The notes under the pieces are model-generated. The model saw nothing but the letters and a program-made list of their open reading frames with translations, made no database searches and was not told the origin of the DNA. 64,000 nt of DNA, taken from positions 58,067 to 122,066 of the forward strand of contig NZ_VOUA01000008.1 in NCBI RefSeq assembly GCF_024372725.1. The letters are read 5' to 3'. The position numbers and the translations under genes were made by a program. Of the stretch, positions 1-8,110 are shown one piece after another; the first letter of the stretch is position 1, and each line of letters begins with the position of its first letter. This DNA is from Methanosarcina sp. KYL-1. Lineage in GTDB: Archaea; Halobacteriota; Methanosarcinia; Methanosarcinales; Methanosarcinaceae.

Positions 1-50
1 CTTACTCTGACCTTACTTTGACAATCTGTTAACAGAAGGAGGCCAAAAAG

Positions 51-467
51 ATGGAAGCTAAATTGAATCAACCTAAGGCGAATCAACATAAAGTGAGTCA
101 ACATAAGGTAAACCAGCCTGAAGCGGATCAACATAAAGTGAGTCAACACAAAGTAAACCAGCCTGAAACGAGTCAACCAGAAATTCGCGAGTACGAAGTC
201 AAAGGGATGAAGGAACTCTCCCAAATGGAAAAGAAGCATCTGGTTAAGCAGCTCGTTCGCGACAGGATTGAGAACCCTGAGTCCGGACCATGGGAAATCA
301 CCGATGTCCGGAGGGGAGACTGGGAAGCTATAGGGGATGCTCTAATTCAGCCCGTGGAAATTGACCTGAACGATAAGGGCAAGGACGCTCCCGTAAGGGT
401 GTGGTTTGACATCACGCAAGTAGAAAGGCAGATCGAAGCAGGGACGATAGAATCTTCGCAAAGATGA
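51..467 (+). CDS. Hypothetical protein with five-residue repeats at the N-terminus
   Basis: A 138-residue protein that I do not recognise. The start is supported by a strong ribosome site (AGGAGG) nine bases upstream of the ATG. Residues 6-45 are eight copies of a polar pentapeptide of the form (N/S/D)Q(H/P)(K/E)(V/A), and the rest is a charged, probably globular domain (KEL..MEKKHLVKQLVRD..) without cysteines, signal peptide or membrane segment. The stop codon overlaps the first codon position of a broken transposase, so the C-terminus may have been shaped by that insertion. The gene is real by codon use and ribosome site, but no function can be assigned. Confidence 0.6.
   Translation: MEAKLNQPKANQHKVSQHKVNQPEADQHKVSQHKVNQPETSQPEIREYEVKGMKELSQMEKKHLVKQLVRDRIENPESGPWEITDVRRGDWEAIGDALIQPVEIDLNDKGKDAPVRVWFDITQVERQIEAGTIESSQR
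66..185 (+). repeat. 15-bp in-frame tandem repeat, eight units
   Basis: Eight 15-bp units encode NQPKA, NQHKV, SQHKV, NQPEA, DQHKV, SQHKV, NQPET and SQPEI. A higher 45-bp order is visible (the HKV-HKV-PE pattern occurs twice). Because the unit is a multiple of three, expansions keep the reading frame. Confidence 0.85.
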
Positions 468-1080
468 GATCCAGGTTAATAATTGATTTTATCATAGGTC
501 CAAGAAAACAGTACGTTGCGGATGAATTAGTGAAGTTAACAGCTGATCGTCTTTCCGAAAATATACCTGTTTACGTCACAGATGGACTGGATTTTTACAG
601 AGCAGCTCTTTTGAATCAATATGGGGAACGGATCGAGTATCCAAAAACAGGGAAAAGAGGTAGACCAAAGAACCCAAAGATTGTTCCCCCTGATGATTTG
701 AAATACGCACAGGTAGTCAAAAAGAGAAAGGGGGGAAGCTCCAGAAGGTTACGAAAAAGGTCATATTTGGAGAAAACATCGAACAAAGTGAGATCTCAAC
801 AAACTTAATTGAAAGACAAAACCTGACCTTCAGGCAGGACAACAATAGAGTTTCAAGAAAAACAATAGGATTTTCTAAAGTGACAAAATGGTTAGTAAAT
901 CAAATGAAGCTCTACTGTGCCCACTTTAACTTCTGTAGAGAGCATGGTGGATTGAAGTACAAAGATGAAAGAGGCGTTAAATGTAGAAATACACCTGCAA
1001 GAGAATCAGGGATAACCGATTCAAAGTGGACACTACGAGACCTTCTAACATTTAAGGGTTTCAAAACACCAATCATATAA
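464..1080 (+). pseudogene. IS1-type transposase remnant, N-terminally truncated and frameshifted
   Basis: The two halves together read as the C-terminal catalytic part of an IS1-family DDE transposase. The first frame has VYVTDGLDFYRAAL and ends in KYAQVVKKRKGG. The second frame continues GGKLQKVTKKVIFGENIEQS, then NLIERQNLTFRQDNNRVSRK and LYCAHFNFCREHGGLKYK. The shift lies in a run of G at 730-735. One missing G relative to an intact copy would restore a single frame, although a -1 slip on the same run is formally possible. The N-terminal zinc and HTH part expected before LIIDFIIGPRKQYV is absent and no terminal inverted repeats are apparent, so the element is dead. Confidence 0.85.
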
Positions 1081-1122
1081 CAATGGACGAACTACGCTGT
1101 GCCTTAAGTTTATTTTCTTCTT

Positions 1123-1776
1123 TCAGGCATATCTCCAGGCTTCGTGGATGTGCATCGCGTCCATCCCCAGGCTCCGGGGCGGGAATATGTCGTTTTCCGG
1201 GGTGTCTCCGATGGAAAGCACTTCCCAGGGCTCAAGCCCCATGCGGTCAAGTGCCATCCTGAAGAGCCGTGTATCCGGTTTCTTGATCCCGTGGTCCGAA
1301 GACATTATCACGAAGTTGAAGCGGTCATATAAGCCTAAGAAACGCAGTTCCTGTTCGGTAAAGACCCTCTGGGCGTTTGAGACGATGCACTTGGGTATGT
1401 CCCTGTATTTTTCAAGCAGGCGCAGGCTCTGTGGGTAGGCTTCCAGCCTCCTTAAGGAGGCAATCCGGAACATTTTTGCGGCTTCGATGCCCAGTCCTGA
1501 GGGGTCGATTTCTCGAAAGGCATTTTCGGCACAGATCTCGGCAAAGATCTCTTCTATACGGATGTCGGGGTGCTGCTGGCCGGAGCTTTCCAGCCTGCCT
1601 ACGACCTTCCACTTGTATTCTTCCCTGAGCCTGGCAGGGTCGATCCTAACACCCTGGTAGAGCAGCCACTGGCTGACCCGCTCATTCGTTTCCCGGCTTT
1701 TTTCGTCGGTCTTAATATCAATAAGGGTTTTGTAACAGTCAAAGACTAAGCCTTTTATCTTTCCGTTTTGGAGCAT
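1123..1776 (-). CDS. HAD-superfamily hydrolase (copy 1)
   Basis: A 217-residue soluble hydrolase of the haloacid dehalogenase superfamily. Motif I is VFDCYKTLID (nucleophile Asp13), motif II is the Ser in CIVSNAQR, motif III is the Lys of KKPDTRLF, and motif IV is IGDTPENDI. The Tyr in DxYxT instead of DxD resembles dehalogenase-like or phosphatase-like members, so the substrate is unknown. The ATG at 1776 is preferred over the in-frame TTG two codons earlier because GGAGGG lies at the right distance. It is a clear paralog of the gene at 2319-3092 (same order of motifs, shared YQGVRI and VEEIFA/IEEIFA blocks), pointing to local duplication. Confidence 0.85.
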   Translation of the reverse strand: MLQNGKIKGLVFDCYKTLIDIKTDEKSRETNERVSQWLLYQGVRIDPARLREEYKWKVVGRLESSGQQHPDIRIEEIFAEICAENAFREIDPSGLGIEAAKMFRIASLRRLEAYPQSLRLLEKYRDIPKCIVSNAQRVFTEQELRFLGLYDRFNFVIMSSDHGIKKPDTRLFRMALDRMGLEPWEVLSIGDTPENDIFPPRSLGMDAMHIHEAWRYA

Positions 1777-2318
1777 ATGCAACCCTCCATGATTTTCCCA
1801 TAAGGGTATTTAGGATTGAATTCCTCTATACTATTCTCTTCTAATATAGGATTAGATCGTTATTATATATATTTTATGTACATATCTATATAGTATATCC
1901 ATAGTAATATATAGTTCATTTCTATATGGCATTATTTTCACTCATAACTTCAGGGGACTATTTTTCCCCTGAGAGGGCTGCAGGGTTCTGAAATGGGAGG
2001 TCTCGGGAGACGCCGGGGCTGAGCCGTAAGGGCGGCAGATGGAGTTAAACATAAAACGTTATCTTCATGCCGGGTTCGGGGGGAGACATACCGTTATAGT
2101 ATATGGGGTTCAGAACCTGAAAATATCAAACCATTTTAAAAAGATTTCGGAATTATAATAAAAAAATTTAAAATGAATTTCTATGAAATATCAGAAACAA
2201 AAAGCAGAGTAAGCATCAAAGCAGTACAGGCGTTTTATCCAAAGCTACACATAATGAAAAATAAGTTGAGAAACAAGAAAAAGAAGATAAGAGGACTTAA
2301 ATTCAAACAGGACTTAAC
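1777..2318. other. Intergenic region with a GC-rich island
   Basis: The 542 bp between the two HAD genes start AT-rich, with several TATA-like boxes around 1861-1920. They contain a GC-rich stretch at about 1950-2040 and return to AT-rich sequence. No convincing open frame is present. Confidence 0.5.
1950..2045 (+). ncRNA. Possible structured RNA (strand uncertain)
   Basis: Within AT-rich flanks about 95 bp are GC-rich and can fold locally. TCAGGGG (1950-1956) pairs with CCCCTGA (1966-1972), GTCTC/GAGAC pair around 2000-2011, and GCCG (2012-2015) can pair with CGGC (2033-2036). TATA-like sequence lies upstream at 1861-1920. No known family is recognised and it could be a remnant of something else. 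Confidence 0.25.
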
Positions 2319-3092
2319 TCAGTCCCTCAGTCCGTAAAAGTCCCAGGCTTCCTCTATGTGCATGGAACGCATCCCCAGTTTTTTTGCCGGGAGGATCTCA
2401 TTTTCGTAGGAGTCCCCTATAGACATCACGCATTTAGGTTCCAGCTCAAGCCCCATTCTTTTCAGGGCGGTCATGAAAAGCCTGAGGTCCGGTTTTTTGT
2501 ACCCGACGTCCGAGGAGAAAATTACGAAATCGAAATAGTTGTAGAGCCCGAGGAAGCGCAGCTCCAGTTCGGAAAAGACCCGCTGCCCGTTGGAGATAAC
2601 GCATTTGGGGATATTTATGCAGTGTTCTATTAGCTTTATGCTCTGGGGAAAGGGCCTGAGTTTCCGGATTGAAGCTGCCCGAAAAACCCTTGCCGTGTCC
2701 ATTCCCAGGAGCTTTTCATTAATCTTCCAGACTGAGTTTTCCCTGCAGATATCGGCAAAGATCTCTTCTACCCTGACTTCCGGGTATATCTCCTGGGACT
2801 CGTCCATTCTTTCCCTTACTTTGAGCATATAGCTGTCTTTGAGTTTTTCGGGTTCGATTCTTACCCCCTGGTACGCAAGCCACCTGCCCACGGCCTCATA
2901 AGTTTCGATGCTGTGTTCGTCGGTCTCAATGTCTATAAGGGTCTGGTAGCAGTCAAAGATGACCCCTTTGACCTGGCAGCTTTCAAACACTTCTTCTCCT
3001 TCTCCCGCCTCTTCGGCAGGATGGCTCAGGAATGTTACCTCTCCTTTCCATGTGTTCGGTTCATAGTTTTCTGGAATGTTTTCTTCCCCCAT
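2319..3092 (-). CDS. HAD-superfamily hydrolase (copy 2)
   Basis: A 257-residue paralog of the 1123-1776 gene with about 40 extra N-terminal residues rich in Glu. Motif I is VIFDCYQTLIDIETD (Asp47), motif II CVISNGQR, motif III KKPDLRLF and motif IV SIGDSYENEI, so all catalytic positions are kept. It starts nine bases after the stop of the upstream kinase gene (3102-4043), which suggests a two-gene operon of a small-molecule kinase and a phosphatase-like enzyme acting on related substrates. That functional pairing is inference. Substrate is unknown. Confidence 0.85.
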   Translation of the reverse strand: MGEENIPENYEPNTWKGEVTFLSHPAEEAGEGEEVFESCQVKGVIFDCYQTLIDIETDEHSIETYEAVGRWLAYQGVRIEPEKLKDSYMLKVRERMDESQEIYPEVRVEEIFADICRENSVWKINEKLLGMDTARVFRAASIRKLRPFPQSIKLIEHCINIPKCVISNGQRVFSELELRFLGLYNYFDFVIFSSDVGYKKPDLRLFMTALKRMGLELEPKCVMSIGDSYENEILPAKKLGMRSMHIEEAWDFYGLRD

Positions 3093-3101
3093 TTCCGCTT
3101 T

Positions 3102-4043
3102 TTACCTGATGGCCCTCAAACATGCCATCGCTTCTTTGATCAGGTAATTCCGGTACTCCCCGTGGTGAAGTCTTGCCGAACGAAGCAATCCGATGCTCAT
3201 GTAGAAGGGCAAAACTTTAGTAATCCGGGCAAAATCTTCCCCTCCCAGGCTGTATTCCCAGAGAAAATGCCCTATATAGGGTTCGGCTTTCCAGCCTCCT
3301 CCTTTATGCAGCTCAAAATAGTTTTTAAGTTCCGCAGTGAGGACCCCCAGGTCCCTCACCGGATGTGCCTGGTACCAGGAGCTTTCAAAATCCAGGGCAT
3401 AGGGTTTGCCCTTGCAAAAGATGTAATTGGATGGAGTTACGTCTCTGTGGACCATGCAGCCGTGTTCCCGGTCGAGCCAGGAACTGTACCACCATTCCCC
3501 AAGCAGTTTATTGAAGTTTTCTCGTGTGTCACGGTCAAGGTCCAGATGCCCGAGGACGTCATGGTAATTTCTAAATTCATTTTCTTTGTTATAGGAGGAA
3601 AGGGTATTGTCATGCAGTTTTCGGAGCATGTGGGCCACGGCCGAAAGCCTTTCATAAAGGTCTTTTTCGTGCTTGAAATACCAGCGAAGTGATTTTCCGG
3701 GGATGTGCTCGGTTATCAGTGCGCAGTTGAATTCCTCATTATATGCGAGAGGTCTTGCAACGTCTATTACATCCGCAGCTTTTTTCAGGTTATGGTACTC
3801 GTTTAGCATGCCTCTGCAAGGGTTGTAATCTTTCAGCCTGCCTGTGGGTTCGGCAAAAAATTTTGCCATCACACTGAAATGTTCTCCCTTGAACTGATAC
3901 CTACAGACTGTGTGGGATGAATCGTATTTGAATACTTCGACGCAACAGTGCCTGTTTCCTATCCGGTGCCCTACCACCTCTTCAATAAGCCAGTCTCTAA
4001 AAGGGTCTCCCGGGTTTAGTGTACTGACGTAATACTGAGCCAA
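3102..4043 (-). CDS. APH/choline-kinase-like phosphotransferase
   Basis: A 313-residue protein of the aminoglycoside phosphotransferase/protein-kinase-like fold. The catalytic loop is HRDVTPSN (His199, Asp201, Asn206), followed by the metal-binding Asp218 in ALDFESSW. An ELIC-type helix is represented by NEYHNLKKA, and TEHIPGKSLR resembles the hinge. The reading begins with TTG, since no in-frame ATG occurs before residue 59, and a GGGGAAATAAAAG ribosome-site-like stretch precedes it. Members phosphorylate diverse small alcohols, sugars or antibiotics, and nothing here fixes the substrate. It is first in a probable operon with the HAD hydrolase. Confidence 0.8.
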   Translation of the reverse strand: MAQYYVSTLNPGDPFRDWLIEEVVGHRIGNRHCCVEVFKYDSSHTVCRYQFKGEHFSVMAKFFAEPTGRLKDYNPCRGMLNEYHNLKKAADVIDVARPLAYNEEFNCALITEHIPGKSLRWYFKHEKDLYERLSAVAHMLRKLHDNTLSSYNKENEFRNYHDVLGHLDLDRDTRENFNKLLGEWWYSSWLDREHGCMVHRDVTPSNYIFCKGKPYALDFESSWYQAHPVRDLGVLTAELKNYFELHKGGGWKAEPYIGHFLWEYSLGGEDFARITKVLPFYMSIGLLRSARLHHGEYRNYLIKEAMACLRAIR

Positions 4044-4427
4044 CTTTTATTTCCCCCGTTCCTTCCGGAACATTCCCCGCAAAGATATTTGTTGCTAAAT
4101 TAAGCAGGTCCAGCGGCGCTGCAATATACTTCATCTCACATTATACATTTGCAGCAAACTCATAAAAAATATTAACCATTTTATAAGTAACTTTTTGACA
4201 ATACATTATAGTTTGGATACTTTATATTGTTGTTGGTTTTTCGTCCGTCGGAATTTCCACTCCTGGCAGCAATGCTTATCAGTGGAGCCTAACCGGGTAT
4301 TCCAGTAGTGTATTCCAGTTGTGTATTCCAGTTGTGTATTCCAGTAGTGTATTCTATCAATGGAACCTGGCAGTGAGGTTACAAAGGACTTTCTCAGGCT
4401 ACTGAATCCGGGGATACCTCCCTGACC
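4044..4427. other. Intergenic region with tandem repeat
   Basis: 384 bp between the kinase start and the 3' end of the molybdopterin lipoprotein gene. It carries an AT-rich stretch at about 4140-4230 that could hold the promoter of the leftward kinase operon, and the 13-bp repeat listed separately. No coding potential is seen. Confidence 0.5.
4297..4355. repeat. 13-bp tandem repeat, about 4.5 units
   Basis: The unit GTATTCCAGTAGT begins at 4297, 4310, 4323, 4336 and (partly) 4349. The second and third copies carry a TTGT variant end. Confidence 0.9.
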
Positions 4428-5099
4428 TCATCCCCTTCTCTCGAAGGCTGGCCCCCCTACGTCAGCGTTGTTGTTATATCCTCTCTCTTCCCAGTATCCC
4501 CTGTAAGGAGAATCGGTTAGTTCGATCCTTACTATCCACTTTGCCCATTTGTACCCGTATTTGCCCTCGGCTACCAGTTGCAGGGGAAAACCCCTCTCAG
4601 GGGGAAGGGTCACGTCATTTATCCCGTAGGCCAGGATGATGTCGTTTTCAAGCAGGTAGTCCAGGTCCAGGCCGGTAGAATAGCCGTCGGCGCTGTAAAA
4701 TATGGCCGTTGTGGCATTTTCCTTTATCCCCACTTCTTCAAAGAGATCGGCTGTACGTACCCCGGTCCATTTTGCGGTAAAACCCCAGCCTTCCACGCAG
4801 TCCAGGTCCACGACTTTCGAAGTCCTGGGGAGGGCCTTTATTTCTTCATAGCTGAACTCCCCGGGTTTTTCCACAAGACCGTCGACCTGCAGACGGTAAC
4901 TCTCCCGGTCGATATACTGGGTCCCCTTAATGGCGTTGTTGCGCTGTTCCGATATCGGGGTGAGCGGTTCCCCCCGGTAAAGCAGGCTCTCAGTTTCATT
5001 GTTGTAGACTCCGGGGCCTTCATCTTCGGAAATACAGCCTGAGAATGCGATGAAACTGAAAATGAGTATTAAGGTTGTAATTAGTAGGATTCTTTTCAT
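4428..5099 (-). CDS. Molybdopterin-binding lipoprotein (sulfite oxidase/YedY-like)
   Basis: A 223-residue exported protein. Residues 1-22 are a lipoprotein signal ending in the lipobox FSGC (Cys22), so it should be anchored to the outer face of the membrane. The remainder is a single oxidoreductase molybdopterin-binding domain, with VDLDCVEGW carrying the conserved cofactor-coordinating Cys101, followed by GVRTADLFEEVG, FYSADGYSTG and PLQLVAEGKYGYKWAKW. It is shorter than sulfite oxidases because no dimerisation domain follows. The role is probably reduction or oxidation of a small S/N compound or protein methionine sulfoxide as in MsrP/YedY, but the substrate is unknown. A fragment of a second copy lies at 6282-6375. 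Confidence 0.85.
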   Translation of the reverse strand: MKRILLITTLILIFSFIAFSGCISEDEGPGVYNNETESLLYRGEPLTPISEQRNNAIKGTQYIDRESYRLQVDGLVEKPGEFSYEEIKALPRTSKVVDLDCVEGWGFTAKWTGVRTADLFEEVGIKENATTAIFYSADGYSTGLDLDYLLENDIILAYGINDVTLPPERGFPLQLVAEGKYGYKWAKWIVRIELTDSPYRGYWEERGYNNNADVGGPAFERRG

Positions 5100-5200
5100 G
5101 ATCTCCCTGCTCTCCCCTGCTTTTATCTTGCTAAAAAGATATTCCGACTCCGATAAAGCCTTATTCAGATAAGAAATTTTTCAGAGATTTAACTCAGGAA

Positions 5201-6181
5201 GTGAAGGACATCCGAAAAAGGAGAAAATATAAACAAGAGATGTTCGATTTTCATAGAGGAGTTAGCGTGCTTGAAATCTGTAATGAAATACCTGATTCCT
5301 GTAAATGGAAAAGAATTGAGGCGATTAATAAGGGTTGGTCGGATGATAAGAAATATTATATCCGGACAACAGACGATAGAGAATTGTTACTCAGAATATC
5401 GGACATAAAGCAATATGAGAATAAGAAACGGGATTTTGAAGCAATAAAACAACTTGATAAAATTGACATTTTAATCCCGCACCCGATTGATTTTGGAATT
5501 TGTAATAACGGTCAATCCGTGTATTTTTTACTGACCTGGATTAAAGGAGAGGATGCAAGAACCGTTTTTCCAAAGCTAAGCAACAAAGAGCAATACCAGC
5601 TCGGTGTTAAAGCGGGAGAAGCATTGAGAATCATGCATCAAATTCCCGCGGTAAAAAATCAGATGCCATGGTCGGAGCGTTTCAATCGCAAAATAAACAG
5701 AAATATTACTTATTATAAAGCCTGTGGAATTCATCTCAGGGGAGCAGATAAAATAATCGAATACATCGAACAAAATCGATACCTGCTGGAAAATCGCCCC
5801 CAGTGTTTTCAACATGGTGACTACCATGTCGGAAATATGATTGTTACAAAGCCCGGGGAACTGGGGATAATTGATTTTGACAGGCTTGATTATGGCGATC
5901 CGTGGGAGGAATTCAACCGCATTACCTGGTGTGCGGATATAAGTGCCCCATTTGCCTCAGGACGCATAAACGGATATTTTGGTCATGATGTACCTGCTTT
6001 ATTTTTCAGATTAATGGCTTTATATATTGCAAGTACCCAGCTTTCATCAGTTCCCTGGTCAATTCAATTCGGGCAGGAAGAAGTGTGCACCGCGCTCAGA
6101 CAAGCCGAAAATGTTCTGAAATGGTATGATGGCTTTGAAACATACATGCCAGAATGGTATGTTTCCAGCCCACCTGAGTGA
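5201..6181 (+). CDS. APH-family phosphotransferase
   Basis: A 326-residue kinase-fold protein unrelated in detail to the 3102-4043 gene. Brenner motif HGDYHVGN (His205, Asp207, Asn212) and IIDFDRLDYGDPWEE (Asp225) are intact. WIKGEDAR is the hinge. Codon use is visibly more AT-rich than that of the flanking genes and the spelling resembles bacterial/firmicute-type APH homologs, so recent transfer is plausible (inference). The GTG at 5201 follows AGGAAGTG-type ribosome sequence, and an ATG at codon 14 is an alternative start. It could modify an antibiotic or a metabolite, and resistance has not been shown. Confidence 0.8.
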   Translation: MKDIRKRRKYKQEMFDFHRGVSVLEICNEIPDSCKWKRIEAINKGWSDDKKYYIRTTDDRELLLRISDIKQYENKKRDFEAIKQLDKIDILIPHPIDFGICNNGQSVYFLLTWIKGEDARTVFPKLSNKEQYQLGVKAGEALRIMHQIPAVKNQMPWSERFNRKINRNITYYKACGIHLRGADKIIEYIEQNRYLLENRPQCFQHGDYHVGNMIVTKPGELGIIDFDRLDYGDPWEEFNRITWCADISAPFASGRINGYFGHDVPALFFRLMALYIASTQLSSVPWSIQFGQEEVCTALRQAENVLKWYDGFETYMPEWYVSSPPE

Positions 6182-6281
6182 GCATAATTGATACCGGAGT
6201 TCCCCTTCACAAACCCTTTTATGGCGAAATATCGCAGACTTGCCGGGCTTCTCAGGAAGGAATTATTTATCGAGTCCTGAA

Positions 6282-6375
6282 TCATCTTTCAAATGTGGGC
6301 TCCCCAACATCAGAATTGTAGTTATATCCCCTCTCCTCCCGGTACCCCCTGTAAGGCGAATCACTGAAAACCGTT
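6282..6375 (-). pseudogene. 3' fragment of a second molybdopterin-lipoprotein gene
   Basis: Read on the minus strand this stretch encodes SDSPYRGYREERGYNYNSD followed by VGEPTFER and a stop. It aligns to the last residues of the intact gene at 4428-5099 (TDSPYRGYWEERGYNNNAD, then VGGPAFERRG). Homology stops upstream of this segment, so only about 30 codons survive. The intact gene and fragment have the same orientation and bracket the APH gene. Confidence 0.85.
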
Positions 6376-6981
6376 TTTCAATCAAATTGATGTCGGAGTC
6401 CTCCACCAGCTTGCCTGGCGGCGCCTGCCTGAAAAGAAGTAATAAGAGAATCTGGGAAAGAAGATTCTCAGGTTATGTTGTTGATCTTTAGATTTCCTTT
6501 TTTTTGGTGTGTCTGTTTACAGTTTCAATAAAATTTGAACCTTCTTTTATGGAGAACATGGCTGCAGTTTTTCCACGCTGAAGGGATTTTAGTTGGATTG
6601 GGCGATTTTGCGGCCTGTTTTTTTAATTCCATGATTTTTTTTCATCGGTTTCGGGGTGTATCTGCCTGATACGCTCGAAATCTTTCCATCAACCGGCTTT
6701 CTCCTTGAGATATACAAACAAGTTTTACTATCTACTTCCTTCAGCTTTGATATAAGTTATTCCGACTGAAGAGACTAACTATATACATACTTTTCGATAT
6801 TTTTCGATCTCAAACTACGTAAAAATTGAGTTTAAATTTAGGGTGTCAAGGATTCAAAAAATTGAAGGAGGCATTTGATGGCGAAAAATTATGACAAAAT
6901 TGTGGCTTTTAGATATCTTTGGAAGTCAAGTGTGAGTATGAGATACATTATAATTATAATTTTCCACCATATAAGTGTAGG

Positions 6982-6991
6982 AATTTATATA
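6982..6991 (+). promoter_or_regulatory. TATA box, probable promoter of the PEF-CTERM gene
   Basis: AATTTATATA matches the methanogen TATA box. Transcription would start near 7015, giving a leader of about 60 nt before the GTG at 7076. Confidence 0.45.
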
Positions 6992-7075
6992 GTAATTACA
7001 TTAAAAATTCCATTGAAGTATACAGTTATCACCTGAAGTCTGATAAGGACTTAAGGTTCTCGAAGGTGGTGCGCA

Positions 7076-8074
7076 GTGAAATATTTGAAAGTTATAACTA
7101 TAGTATTTATTGTCTTTTTAGTGCTTACGCTGTTATCGTTGCCGGCAATGGCATATGAAATTGATGGTAAGCTTGATGACTGGGGGGTGGACCTCCGGTC
7201 TGGCCTGGACGGAAACCCCGGCGCATGGATACCAGCAAAAAACACCGTTGACTGGATAATCGAAGACAACATAGATCCTACTTACACCTCAGATAAAGCA
7301 TATCCAGACTGGACAGGATACTCTGACACCGGCATTCACATCAAAAAAAGTGGAAACACATATGTTGCTTATAAAGAGCCAACTCTTTCCAGCAGTGACT
7401 GGTGGGCACAACTTCGCGACTACCACTACCTGCAACCTGTGGGTGGGGAATACTACGATATCGAAGCCCTGTACTTTGATGACGATGCCCAATATGTGTA
7501 CATCGCCATTGTAACCTCTATGCCTCCAACTGGCTACACCGACAGATACGACCGGTTCGTTGATACAGGAGACATCGCCATAGACCTTGACGCCGACGAA
7601 AACACCGGTGAATACGGATATGAATACGGCATCAAAACTCACGATAGTGACAGGGGCATGGTACGATACGAACCAGACTGGTCATTACCACAAGCAACAG
7701 ACGGTTTCATTGTTAATGCACCTTCTGAGTTTGACACAAATACCGGTACATTTGCAGGTACGGCCGAACTTGTATACGTAAATTCAAATACTGATGAAAC
7801 AGTGGACTACGGTTCAGACGCGTACAATCCAAATGGTGTACTTACTGTGCCCAACTACGTTATCGAAGCAAAAATTCCAAAAAGTGCACTTGGTAATCCA
7901 TCAGCTGGACAGGCCAGCAACATCCACGTAAGCATCGGTTGCGGAAACGATGTGATTGAACTCATACCCGTATCCTTTGAAACGGAAATCCCTGAATTCC
8001 CGACCGTTGCAATGCCAGTATGCGCGATTCTGGGACTATTCTACATCTTTGGTGGGAGACATAGGAAAGAATAA
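7076..8074 (+). CDS. Secreted PEF-CTERM surface protein
   Basis: A 332-residue exported protein. The N-terminus is a classical signal peptide (hydrophobic residues 5-24, cleavage expected after AMA before YEIDG). The mature protein begins IDGKLDDWGVDL, the typical opening of CBM9/DOMON-like beta-sandwich domains found in secreted archaeal proteins. The last 30 residues are a sorting tail: the PEFP motif (IPEFPTVAMPV), a hydrophobic stretch and terminal GGRHRKE. This is the PEF-CTERM signal recognised by a dedicated archaeosortase/exosortase-type enzyme, so the protein should be processed and surface-anchored. The start is GTG after GAAGGTGGTG. Ligand unknown. Probably monocistronic, with a T-run after the stop. 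Confidence 0.85.
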   Translation: MKYLKVITIVFIVFLVLTLLSLPAMAYEIDGKLDDWGVDLRSGLDGNPGAWIPAKNTVDWIIEDNIDPTYTSDKAYPDWTGYSDTGIHIKKSGNTYVAYKEPTLSSSDWWAQLRDYHYLQPVGGEYYDIEALYFDDDAQYVYIAIVTSMPPTGYTDRYDRFVDTGDIAIDLDADENTGEYGYEYGIKTHDSDRGMVRYEPDWSLPQATDGFIVNAPSEFDTNTGTFAGTAELVYVNSNTDETVDYGSDAYNPNGVLTVPNYVIEAKIPKSALGNPSAGQASNIHVSIGCGNDVIELIPVSFETEIPEFPTVAMPVCAILGLFYIFGGRHRKE

Positions 8075-8110
8075 TTTCTTTCTTCTGTCCCTTTTTTAAT
8101 GAAGCCCTTT

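Larger units (their letters stand above)
6182..7075. other. Long intergenic region with decayed gene fragment
   Basis: 894 bp without an intact gene. The left part holds the molybdopterin-gene fragment (6282-6375) and a short palindrome (about 6401-6425). A T-run at 6495-6505 follows. The right part is strongly AT-rich and leads into the promoter of the PEF-CTERM gene. A 52-codon frame at 6878-7036 with a GGAGG site is discussed under rejected items. Confidence 0.55.

Noticed and set aside
2913..3692. Long plus-strand open frame of 259 codons
   Set aside because: It is antisense to the end of the kinase gene and start of the HAD gene, both with intact catalytic motifs.
6878..7036. A 52-codon frame beginning MAKNYDKIVAFRYLWK with a GGAGG site
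   Set aside because: The frame runs through the TATA box of the following gene, becomes low-complexity Ile-rich and matches nothing. It may be a truncated gene start, but I cannot support it as a gene.
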